A DNA stretch of 64,000 bases from a virus: IMG/VR virus record IMGVR_UViG_3300028569_000023, positions 22,036 through 86,035 of that record; one strand, 5' to 3'. Each line of letters begins with the position of its first letter. Position 1 is the stretch's first letter. The position numbers and the translations under genes are program-made. Below are positions 21,726 through 31,300 of this stretch, piece by piece. The notes under the pieces are model-generated. The model did no database searches and was not told where the DNA came from. It worked only from the letters and a program-made list of their open reading frames with translations.

Positions 21726-23639
21726 TTATTCGTTATCTTCGTCGTTTTCGTCAAGTCCGAAATCGAAATCACGCATAGCGTTTCTCGTTTCAGGATTTTG
21801 CATCATTGAGAACAGAACGGCATTACGACCGACTGATCCTTTGTTTTCCATTGCGTTAATTAAGTTATCACCAAAACGTTTAAGTCTTGGATCTTGTTGC
21901 ATTCTAATAGCAGCAGATTTAAGCTGATCGTCAGACATAGAAAATACCTTTTGGGTGAATTTAGGAATGTCTTTAATTACAGCCGGAGTTGCTTCGGAAA
22001 TGGCTTTAGTAGCGCGACCCGCAACGTTACCGAATGCATTTAAACGACCTCTCCATGTAGGAGCTGCTCCTTTTGTTATAGCAGAAGTAGCAAGTCCTGA
22101 TACTGAAGTAGGAACACCTGTCCCTGCCGATTCGTTTACTGCTCCAACTATCGATTTTCTAATTGCCATTTTATCAGCATCGTTTCTGATCGAATTAGTT
22201 AAATCTGATATATCTTTGTATCCTAGTTTTTTAATAAAACCAGGTTCAAGTTGTTCCATTTTTTGAACATTTTCTATCAATCCTGAGAAAGTAGTAGCGC
22301 CTTCAAAGCGGTGTCCTCCGGGACCTCCGATTTGCTCCATAGTACCTTTTACGTATTTATAAAGATCACTATATTTATTATTTAAGTCCTTAAATTGAGG
22401 TTTATCTGTTATAAATTCAGCAGGAACATCACCTACTGACTTATTAATCGCAACAGGATCGAATACTGTTTTACGTAATTCCCTAAAACTATCATTAGCT
22501 TGTTTAAATCCTGGAACTTGATCTTCCAATGCGCCGCGTAATGATTTACTGAATTCTTTAGCTACAGTGCGAAGATCTGGATTCTGTAAACGATTAGATA
22601 GAGCTATAACTTCTTCTCTAAATTGATCAGCAGCTAATGGTGACATATTAGAACTAGACAAATCTAAAATCTGCTTATTAAGTTTTTCTAATTCCATTTT
22701 ACCGAGTAAATTAGGATTTAGTTCAATGATAGCACTTACTCTTTTAACAACATCATCGAGTTGGGGATCGATATTGATTTTTAAATTAGATGCCGATGTC
22801 TTCTCTAAAATCTCGCCCAGCGCCGCGCCGCGAGACATATCTATTTCTTGCAATCGACCAGCTAATGCTGTAGCAGGAGCGTTAACTTCTCCAGCCATAC
22901 GAGTAACTGCTGTATCTCCAGCATTTAATACGACACCTTCAGTTCCTTCTTTAAACGATCCTATGAATTGTCTAAGAGCAACGTTATCTAATCGTTGGTT
23001 ATCGGCAGCTTTAGCTGCGACATTACTGCCTTTAGTGAAGAACTCGCCAGCTAATCCTAGAGGAGCACCGTATGCAACGGACGATTTAGCAGTTTCGTAT
23101 GCTTGTTCTGGAGCATCGGCTAGCGTTTCGGATTGTCCTACGCCTTGAACCGCGCCTTGAAGCGCTAATTCTCCGAGTTTAGCCCCGCCGACTTTTGCTA
23201 ATTGTTTAACTCCGCCTTGTTTAACTGCTTCTCTGAGTCCAGTTTGAGCCAGTTTACGAGCACCGCCCGTTAAAAGACTACCGCCGCCAGAAAGCAAGGA
23301 AGGAGCAATAGCTCCGCCAAATTCGGCGACAGATGATAATACAGGACTACGTTCTTGTGCTTGTTCATAGCGTTTACGTTCGATGTCACGATATTGAGCG
23401 TATAAATCAGAAAGATCTTTTTCGCTTCCGGCGACTTTTGCTGCAACTCCACGACCTGCTCCTGCTAGTTCATCTGAGAATCCCATAGTTAGACCTTGAG
23501 CCCCGGCGGAAGCTACGTCTTCTAGGGTATCGGAAACTGCGGAACTTTCTTGCGTAGCAGGTAGATCTTTTCCGTATTGCTTTTCTAGAGCATCCAATTC
23601 TTCTAATTCTTGGAGTTCTTTTAGTTCTTCAGGAGTCAT
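21726..23639 (-). CDS. Internal virion-type protein (637 aa)
   Basis: A long Ala/Gly-rich, helical protein. The N-terminus is acidic and coiled (LKELQELEELDALEKQYG), then a small-residue, weakly hydrophobic region (SAGAQGLTMGFSDELAG; SLLSGGGSLLTGGARKL) of the kind seen in ejection proteins that cross membranes. It overlaps the next upstream gene by 1 nt and ends the run of four internal-type proteins. No enzymatic domain seen. Function inferred from composition and position. Confidence 0.6.
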   Translation of the reverse strand: MTPEELKELQELEELDALEKQYGKDLPATQESSAVSDTLEDVASAGAQGLTMGFSDELAGAGRGVAAKVAGSEKDLSDLYAQYRDIERKRYEQAQERSPVLSSVAEFGGAIAPSLLSGGGSLLTGGARKLAQTGLREAVKQGGVKQLAKVGGAKLGELALQGAVQGVGQSETLADAPEQAYETAKSSVAYGAPLGLAGEFFTKGSNVAAKAADNQRLDNVALRQFIGSFKEGTEGVVLNAGDTAVTRMAGEVNAPATALAGRLQEIDMSRGAALGEILEKTSASNLKINIDPQLDDVVKRVSAIIELNPNLLGKMELEKLNKQILDLSSSNMSPLAADQFREEVIALSNRLQNPDLRTVAKEFSKSLRGALEDQVPGFKQANDSFRELRKTVFDPVAINKSVGDVPAEFITDKPQFKDLNNKYSDLYKYVKGTMEQIGGPGGHRFEGATTFSGLIENVQKMEQLEPGFIKKLGYKDISDLTNSIRNDADKMAIRKSIVGAVNESAGTGVPTSVSGLATSAITKGAAPTWRGRLNAFGNVAGRATKAISEATPAVIKDIPKFTQKVFSMSDDQLKSAAIRMQQDPRLKRFGDNLINAMENKGSVGRNAVLFSMMQNPETRNAMRDFDFGLDENDEDNE

Positions 23640-25198
23640 TATTGTTTCCTCGGTTTAGCTCTAAGTTCTAGCAGTCGCTTTTTATTATCTTCATCGGAAC
23701 GAGATTGAATTAATTCATTCACTTGTGTAGATACTGAACTATTAGATGTTTTAGGAGTTAATTCATTTTGCATCGATTCTTCAAGTAGTAAAGGATCGAA
23801 TTCTCCAAAACGTTCTTCTGGAATACCTCTTTGTTTCGCTATTGCTTTTAAAGGAGTAGTTCTTGTTTTATACTGCTGTTTAGCACTAGATTCTGTCTGT
23901 TTTGCTATATCTAGCACTCCTTGACGGAACGATGGGCTTAATAGAGCACTCGATCCAATTTTCTTCAATCTAATACCTGCTGATTCCAAAATAGACATTC
24001 CTTTTTGTGTCAATTCGATTTCGCTGTCCCGGACAGCAGATTCAGGATCTAATAGCTTAATGAATTCATAGAGAATACTGACATCACGAGGTCCAGGATT
24101 GGCACCATTTCGAATAGCATCGAAGTTTTGTTCTATCGATTGTTTAGCTCTATTAACTTTTTGGTAAGGAGCGAATTCTTCAGCGGATCGTTTCTCTGCT
24201 ACCGTAACAAATTTATCATGTCTATCTTTTACTTTTTGTTCAGCTTTATCTTCTCTAGCATCTCGACGATCTTCGCGATTACCTATCATTTGTTCTAGTT
24301 GAAGTTGACGATTAAGTTCAGCATTTCGCTGTGCTTCGAATTGAGGTAAAAGTTCTTTTAAAACTTTACCGGAAACATCGCCTTTGATGTTATATCCTTT
24401 AGAGATAGCTATTTGTTTATACAATCTAGAAGCAGGACTTGTAGGATCATTGTCTTGCATTTCGATATCAGCTTTAGCTCGTTGTTCTAAACGAACAGCA
24501 TTTTCATCCATTAGTTTAGCAGCGGAGTCATCGATTTCGTATGTTCCACCAGCAATAGCTTTACCTAATTGACTACCCATACGAGTTAGAAGCGCATAAT
24601 TACGTTGTTTATCTGCCTCGGATCGAGCAGTATCGGTTAGTTCTTGTTCGCTAGGACCTTCGCGAGTTCCGATGTCGATATCGATTGGATCGAATTTAAG
24701 TTCAGGCATTTCGAAATTACGTTCTAATGCTTTTTCTTCTACTTTTTGAGAAGAAGGAACTAGTGAGGTATCGTCAATTGTTTCAGGTTGTTTCTGTTCC
24801 GGAGCTTTATTCTCATCTGAACCCGCAGGTTTAGAAGCTTCACTGACATTTGGTTTATCGTCACGGAGCGCCGCGTATAGAGCTGCACCCGCTCCCGCTG
24901 CTAAACCTAATTTACCGCCGTGTTTGCCGAGAAAAGACATAAGTCCTGACTTAGGAATAGATTTACCGCCGACGATCATAGCGTCGTCAATGACGCCGGG
25001 TGCACGTTTAGCAACAGGGACATCAGGTTTTGGATCGGGAACACGTTTAGAAGCGAGTACTTCTTCTAGAAGATTAGGATCTTCAGTTAAAAACGCACCA
25101 GCAGATTGACGAGCGGATTTAGGATCGAGCCCCAATCCTGTATTCTCGCTAATAGCTTGCACATATGGGAATTTAGAGGGTTTTTTCGGTTTAGCCAT
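23639..25198 (-). CDS. Internal virion-type protein (519 aa)
   Basis: Begins with a low-complexity Lys/Pro/Ser segment and a short hydrophobic Gly/Ala patch (FLGKHGGKLGLAAGAGAAL), followed by a long charged region rich in Glu/Lys/Arg (EQMIGNREDRRDAREDKAE). Such proteins are typically carried in the capsid and injected. Overlaps both neighbours by 1 nt. No known domain recognised. Confidence 0.6.
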   Translation of the reverse strand: MAKPKKPSKFPYVQAISENTGLGLDPKSARQSAGAFLTEDPNLLEEVLASKRVPDPKPDVPVAKRAPGVIDDAMIVGGKSIPKSGLMSFLGKHGGKLGLAAGAGAALYAALRDDKPNVSEASKPAGSDENKAPEQKQPETIDDTSLVPSSQKVEEKALERNFEMPELKFDPIDIDIGTREGPSEQELTDTARSEADKQRNYALLTRMGSQLGKAIAGGTYEIDDSAAKLMDENAVRLEQRAKADIEMQDNDPTSPASRLYKQIAISKGYNIKGDVSGKVLKELLPQFEAQRNAELNRQLQLEQMIGNREDRRDAREDKAEQKVKDRHDKFVTVAEKRSAEEFAPYQKVNRAKQSIEQNFDAIRNGANPGPRDVSILYEFIKLLDPESAVRDSEIELTQKGMSILESAGIRLKKIGSSALLSPSFRQGVLDIAKQTESSAKQQYKTRTTPLKAIAKQRGIPEERFGEFDPLLLEESMQNELTPKTSNSSVSTQVNELIQSRSDEDNKKRLLELRAKPRKQ

Positions 25199-26334
25199 TA
25201 CGCTTGTCCTAATCCTGCAATCGCTTTCTTGCGTTGTTCATCAGCGTCTTTAACTTCGAGATCTGCTGCTTTATTTACGAAATCTTCAGTTTTACGAGCG
25301 TCGGATTTAAAAAGACCAGCGTCGGACGCGAGACCTAATCCTTTACCCGCAATATCTCCTAACATTCCCCACTTATTAGCGGAAGATTGTCCGGAAGCAG
25401 TAGCACGAGCAGCTGCGCCTGTTTTAAGATCAGCGAGGCGGCCTAATTGACCTGCTTTATTTTCGTACATAGTTTGTTCGGCTTGACGTTGACGTTCTTT
25501 TTCAGCATTAGACTGAACAACGTTACGATTAGAAGTTTGTTGAGCGTTCACTAAATTAGCACGCTCTGCTGCGTTTTTAGCATCGATGTTACGAGTTTGC
25601 ATAGTTACGCTGTTTTGATATAACATTTGATTTCTAAGATCTTCTGCGTCAGCTTTCGCTTTATTAATATCGAATTCCTGACCCCTGATATTACCAGAAA
25701 GACTACCCATTTGTCCAGCGGCTTCTAGAGCACGTCTAGAAGCCTGTGCTGCGATATCCAGACCTGCGCTTCTTGAACGATTAGCTGATTGTTGACCAGC
25801 GTTTAAACGAGCAATAAGTTCTGCACCAGATCCGCCTTGGCCGCGTTGTTGCATATCCTGGATGATCGATTGTTCTTGACCGCGAGTTTGTGCAGCTTGT
25901 TCATCTTGTAATTGAGCAAGTTCAGCGCGTTCTTCGGGACCTAAACCGCTCTGCGCTGCGCCTGAAAGGATTTCAAGAGCTTTACGTTGAGAAGAACCAA
26001 GGGAAGGGTCTTCTTGGATCTGAGCAGCTTTAGACATTTCAAGGTCTAGTTTTTGTTCTAGCTCTGGGGTATAAATACCTTCGACTTTAAATTGATCCAG
26101 CATAATCTCGCGGGCCAGATCTGGCCCTGCGCCTACTTCTTTAATAAGACGTTCGGCTTCCGCGTATGCTGCTTCTGCTTTCTTTTTAGCGGAATTACCG
26201 CTAAATAGACCTACTATACCACCTAATAGGCCGCCTGCTACTGAACCTATAGCAGTCCCTACTCCAGGAACGATAGATCCTATTGCCGCACCTGCTTGTG
26301 CTCCGGTTGTACCGCCGCTGATTGCATCTGCCAT
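25198..26334 (-). CDS. Glycine-zipper internal virion-type protein (378 aa)
   Basis: The first 50 residues are an unusually regular Gly/Ala zipper (GAQAGAAIGSIVPGVGTAIG then SVAGGLLGGIVGLFSGNSA), the signature of membrane-inserting ejection or pilot proteins. The rest is Gln/Ala-rich helix (AELAQLQDEQAAQTRGQ). In podoviruses such proteins form the channel that carries DNA across the periplasm. The next gene upstream overlaps by 1 nt. Confidence 0.65.
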   Translation of the reverse strand: MADAISGGTTGAQAGAAIGSIVPGVGTAIGSVAGGLLGGIVGLFSGNSAKKKAEAAYAEAERLIKEVGAGPDLAREIMLDQFKVEGIYTPELEQKLDLEMSKAAQIQEDPSLGSSQRKALEILSGAAQSGLGPEERAELAQLQDEQAAQTRGQEQSIIQDMQQRGQGGSGAELIARLNAGQQSANRSRSAGLDIAAQASRRALEAAGQMGSLSGNIRGQEFDINKAKADAEDLRNQMLYQNSVTMQTRNIDAKNAAERANLVNAQQTSNRNVVQSNAEKERQRQAEQTMYENKAGQLGRLADLKTGAAARATASGQSSANKWGMLGDIAGKGLGLASDAGLFKSDARKTEDFVNKAADLEVKDADEQRKKAIAGLGQA

Positions 26335-27824
26335 TAGAATGTACCTACTTTTCCTAGATTATTTAAATACTGTTTATACGCATCGACTGAATTGAGATTA
26401 CCGTAGTTTGATGCTTTCTGACGCGTTTCATTGACTTTAGATCCAGCTAGGTCTAATGCTTCCTTTTGTAGCTTATTAGCCTGTACTATTAGACGGTCAC
26501 GTTCCTTTTTATCACCGGGATATCTCTTATCTAATTTAGCGTAGATATCTCTGAGTTCAGGTTTTTGACTAGCAAAGAACTCTCGGTCTCCTGGGTTTTT
26601 ATTATGTATTGCACTATTTTGTGCGGCTTTAGAATTGGTAATATAATGTTGTAAACGTTCTGCTTCTTTATTCAAGTTATTTTGTTCATTACGAGTACGG
26701 GATAAACCTTCGATACTTGATTTATCTTTTAGATCGGCAGTACTTTCTTTATATTGTCCAGCTTTATCATAAGCACCGACTTCTTTACCGGATAGTTTCT
26801 GAAGCGCTTTAAGTTGAGCGGCTTTTTCTGGACTCATGAAAGACGAAACGTCAGAAAGAACGTCTTGTCCTTGTTGTTGTAAGTTCATAATCTTAGCAAT
26901 TTGAGCACCTGCTTCAGGACCTGAAAGACCCGAATTCACTAGAGCGTCATACTGAGATGACATATAGTCAGTATCTTCTTTACTAAGACCTAATTGTGAT
27001 CCTATTTGTGAAATCTGTTCTTTACGACGATTATTATTGTTCAATCCTTTTTCATCAGGAGCAGAAAGAGCGCTTGCTGCTCCGGTCATTGCATTAGATT
27101 TAGCTAATTCGCGTTCTTGTGCTATTTTTTGAACACCTTCAGCTTCGGAGCTAATTCCAGTAATCCCTGTGTCTAAAGTATTCTTAGTTTGAGTACCGAA
27201 TGTTTGATTTTCTGCGGCAGCTTGTTTAGCGGCACCTTCAGCTTGACCGATTTGTTGTTCAACTCCGCGAGATAGACCGCGTAATGCTCCAGATGCGGCT
27301 TGGATACGTTTAGCGTCTTGACCAAGAAGGAGAGCATCGGTGCGTTGAGTACCTTGTGTGTATTTAGAAGTAGGATTGAATTGCTGAAGAAGACCATATC
27401 GGCCTTGTTCAGTATTAGAACCACGAGCTAGTGTGTTAGCACGTTCTGCTTCATTTTTAAGTTCATCTTGATTTCGTAGGGTCTTAGGACCTTGATATGT
27501 GCCCGAACTAAAGCGGCTGATAGCAGCTACGTCCTGATCATCGACATTACCAGTCGCTGCCTTACCGATGATAGCATCACGTTGAGCGGCTTGTTCTTGT
27601 CCGAAAGCGTTTTGTTTTAAGTCTTGATTGAAACGATCAGCAGCATTAGCTGTTGCTTGTTGGATATTTTGTCCAGTTTGTTGAAGACTACCAGCGACAG
27701 CGGAACCTAATTGATTACCTTTATTGGCATCAATTACTTTATTTAAATTAGTAAACCCTGAACCTTTTTGCTTTTGTTTACGAGGATCTGAAGAACCTGG
27801 GTTTTGAGGAGGCATAATAGGCAT
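26334..27824 (-). CDS. Gln/Asn-rich internal virion-type protein (496 aa)
   Basis: First gene downstream of the 27846-27857 late promoter. Rich in Gln, Ala and Asn and predicted helical (GQNIQQATANAADRFNQDL). A ribosome site AAGGA lies 12 nt before the chosen ATG; a second ATG is available three codons in. No enzymatic motif. Function inferred from context. Confidence 0.6.
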   Translation of the reverse strand: MPIMPPQNPGSSDPRKQKQKGSGFTNLNKVIDANKGNQLGSAVAGSLQQTGQNIQQATANAADRFNQDLKQNAFGQEQAAQRDAIIGKAATGNVDDQDVAAISRFSSGTYQGPKTLRNQDELKNEAERANTLARGSNTEQGRYGLLQQFNPTSKYTQGTQRTDALLLGQDAKRIQAASGALRGLSRGVEQQIGQAEGAAKQAAAENQTFGTQTKNTLDTGITGISSEAEGVQKIAQERELAKSNAMTGAASALSAPDEKGLNNNNRRKEQISQIGSQLGLSKEDTDYMSSQYDALVNSGLSGPEAGAQIAKIMNLQQQGQDVLSDVSSFMSPEKAAQLKALQKLSGKEVGAYDKAGQYKESTADLKDKSSIEGLSRTRNEQNNLNKEAERLQHYITNSKAAQNSAIHNKNPGDREFFASQKPELRDIYAKLDKRYPGDKKERDRLIVQANKLQKEALDLAGSKVNETRQKASNYGNLNSVDAYKQYLNNLGKVGTF

Positions 27825-27845
27825 TGTTCAATAATATCCTTATCT

Positions 27846-27857
27846 TATAGTTGTTAA
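27846..27857 (-). promoter_or_regulatory. Late-promoter element TTAACAACTATA
   Basis: Exact match to the recurring element, in the 39-nt gap between two virion genes, ending 21 nt before the ATG at 27824. The leader contains AAGGA. It would drive the internal virion protein genes. Confidence 0.75.
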
Positions 27858-27863
27858 CTCGCG

Positions 27864-28289
27864 TTAGTTCCAAATCACTAGTTTTAAACGGTATTTTTGA
27901 TTTGCTTGTAAACCGCTGATATTATTAAGCTGGAATTTACCTTGACTGTTTAGAGTCCAGGTTACAAACGGTTGGGCCGTAGGATAAATGCTTGAATTAT
28001 CAAGGTTTGTGGCATTTATTACCGAACAACCGATAATAGGAAGCTGAGTATCAGGCGTTACTGTAATAGTCGTGGTAGGCTTACCGTTCGAATCCACAAT
28101 AACATCCACGTCTTTAACAGTTGATGCCAGATTATCGGCAAGAGTGATCTTTTTCTTTAGAGCTTCATATAGAATCTCAAAGTTGATGTTTACAGTACTA
28201 GCAAGAGCATCAGCGAAATCCTGATACTCTTTTTGAAAGTCTGTTTTGTAGAGGCGACGAAATCCAGGGATTAAAATTTGACTACCCAT
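27864..28289 (-). CDS. Small tail-associated protein (141 aa)
   Basis: Follows the 1706-residue tail protein by 19 nt. Helical N-terminus (YKTDFQKEYQDFADALAST) and a beta-rich C-terminal half (TTTITVTPDTQLPIIGCSV). Probably a virion component; no family recognised. Confidence 0.55.
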   Translation of the reverse strand: MGSQILIPGFRRLYKTDFQKEYQDFADALASTVNINFEILYEALKKKITLADNLASTVKDVDVIVDSNGKPTTTITVTPDTQLPIIGCSVINATNLDNSSIYPTAQPFVTWTLNSQGKFQLNNISGLQANQKYRLKLVIWN

Positions 28290-28308
28290 CCTTTACTGAT
28301 AAACACAA

Positions 28309-31300
28309 TTAGCTCCTATAAGCTCTTTCAGATTGACCAATTGAACCAGTTAGCGTGATCCCGTTAATCTTATAAACTTCACGAGCAACTGAGTGTTCAT
28401 AACGTAATCTCATGAAACGACAACGTTGACATTGACGAGGTACATAAGTTCTAAATGGAGCAGCATGTGAATTACCGCCGAAGAAACCGGAACCGAAATC
28501 TCCGTATCCAAATGCTCCGTTACCATCGCTATCGAATTGTACAGGGATAAACTCTGGAAGTAGATCTGTGGCAAACGATAGAGTAGCACGAGTAAAAGCT
28601 CTATTCTCAAACATTACAGTTGACTCTCTAAGGTGCTTCCATCCAAGTGGATCTTGCATAGTGATTGGAGAGTACTCAACAGTCGTATCGATAGATTCAA
28701 AAATAGTAATAGGTCCTTCGATAAAATCTAAGGCATAATTCAAGGTCAAGGTTTTAGTGACGCGATTAACGTTTAATATCACTGCCTCTAGAGTCGTAAC
28801 ATTGTTTAGATATTGATAATTACTAAACGAAACCCCTGAATCGGAATTAAGTTTATTAATAATAGCATTGTAACATGTAGAGATATCGTTAAAGTTATTA
28901 TCTAGAGTGATCCATGATAACGACCCGCTGATACCTACTGTCAAAACCTCTACGGGAATAGTGAACGTATTAGCATCCAGTACTGTTACAGTGTGGATAC
29001 CGTTTAGGCTAGGTGATGAATTACTACCTGAAATATCAATAACGCGTCCTGTTAATAGACCGTGAGAAGGAGCGGTAATAACAACGGGACTTGATTCTGT
29101 TATACCTGTAGTATTAGAAACTGTTCCTGATTTTGTAGAAATAACACTTTCGTAATCAGTAGCCACCACGTTAGAATCTAGGTCTAGTTTTTGAGCAAGA
29201 GCTAATAGTTTAATACGCATATTGTTGTTAGCGATAGCCTTTAAACTTGAGAAATAATCATTTCCGCTAGGTCCTGTATCTAGATCTAACTTTTTCAAAA
29301 GCTGATTATATGAATATACAGTAACAATAGGTGTCTGAACTACTACGTCGCCTTCGTTGAAATCAGTAACTGAATTTAGGCGTAAGGTTTTATTAGCTTT
29401 AGTGTAACTAGCCGTTGCAATAGTTGCTGAATATTCACGATCCGCGTAATCAGTTCTATCGTAATCTTTACGTTCTTGACGTATATAGTTCTCCACGGCT
29501 GAACCTAGATACATCAAATCGTCAACAGGGTTTATAATACCGCAAGTACTAGCTAGGTCAAGAGTGGTCCATGTTTGAGTTAATGTATGATAACGGTACG
29601 CTATAGCGGCGTAGGTATCTGATTTATTCTTAACTGTCCAAACTGTATAACTTTGATCAGAATCGTAAGCAACGCCAAATGTCGATGTCTTAAATCCAGG
29701 ATATACGTTAGACGCAGTAGGAAGGATGAGATTATCGATAGCTCGACTAATAGGAGATACACCTGATTCGGTAATTTGAACAATACCGCCGCGTTCCCAT
29801 CCGAAAATAGAGTTCTCTAGAATAGCTAAAGAGTCAGGAGCGAGCAGTGTTGCAGACCCGTCGAATAGAGTGACGTTAAACGGCGATACTTCTCCGGATA
29901 AACGGTAAATACCATCCCCTTTGAAGACGAATAGACTATCACGGAGTGCGAAGATTCGACTAATAGCTTGGTCTTTTGCTCCGATATCGATATAGTTAGC
30001 AATCGGCACCGCTTCAGGTTGCTGATACTTGGAATAGTAAAGGCGATTGCCACGATTTTCGTTATCTGAGAATTCACTGTTTGTAGCAAGAGTTAGATAT
30101 CCAACGGTTCCCGCTTCTGAAACTTGAGTATCGATAGTAAAAGTATTAGTTGTTGTGTTCTTTACAACCCAAGGACCATCAATAGATGGAACAGAATTAG
30201 ATCCAGTAATAAGAACAGTTTGACCGTTCTTAAATCCATGAGAAGTTGCTGTAATTTGAGCACTAGATGCAGTAGAGATAGCAGTAATTCCTAATTCTGC
30301 TGAAATATCAGGGCTAAATGTCGAACCAGTCGAAGCATCTCCGGCATTGACATAGAATGGAGTTTCATTGATATTCAAAGTACGAGACTCGAATAACATT
30401 TTACCTGCAACATCCTCCGCGCCTGATAGATAGTATCCATAAACAGTTTCGAGTTTGTTATTGTTTATAGCGTTAATTAAATTACGAGCCGTTTCATCGG
30501 TGGAGATAGAAGGAGATATTTCTGCTGATTTTTCAACAGTTAGAACTCCTAGTTGATCGACAACGTAGCTGAATGCAGGAGAAGATCCTGTTAAATTTGC
30601 ACAAAATTTAGCATTCCCGATGCCGATATTCGTAATAGTAACATCATCTCCAGAATTAACGGCGATGAATTCTTCGGAGATCTCAGAGTTCACTGCATTT
30701 TTAACGGCAGTCGCGATAGTAGCAGCGGTATCGTTTGTTAGGATATCGACTTGAATGCCAGTTAGACCTGCGGGTGTTGGATTTGAACCAATTCCGCTTA
30801 CTTTAAACCAAAGATAGTACGCTTTGCGATTAAAAGGAGAGTATAGAGTGAAAGCTTTACCTGCTAGACTTCCGGCAACATCTGCGACACATGTGATAGT
30901 CTGGATTTGTTCTGAGAGTTCTTGACCGATCCCGCGAGTTAGCACTGTGGCTGATAGAATATTGACAGTTTGTACAATAGTTACAGGATCTGAATAACCG
31001 GATTCCGAGTTAGTAATAGTAACAGATCCAGAATAGTCCACACAGTTAAAATCGTTGATATACGGAGCTAGCCCTTGTGCGATTTTGGCACTAATTTCAG
31101 CAGTAGTGGTTACTGTGGAGATGTCAATACGAACACCGATATAACCAGCGGGAGTAGGATCTGTAGTACTTCCGGTATCATCGAACCATACTGCATATCT
31201 ACGTAAGTTACCAGTTGAACTTAGTACGAAATAAGACGCATCTTCAATAAACATACTTAAACCAATTGTCGTTGAACGAGCTTCGGCAAGGATAAAAGGA

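Noticed and set aside
22726-23148. Long reading frame opposite the internal virion protein gene
   Set aside because: It is a frame shadow: the minus strand has a continuous 637-residue protein with coupling to neighbours, and the opposite frame has no ribosome site or recognisable motif.
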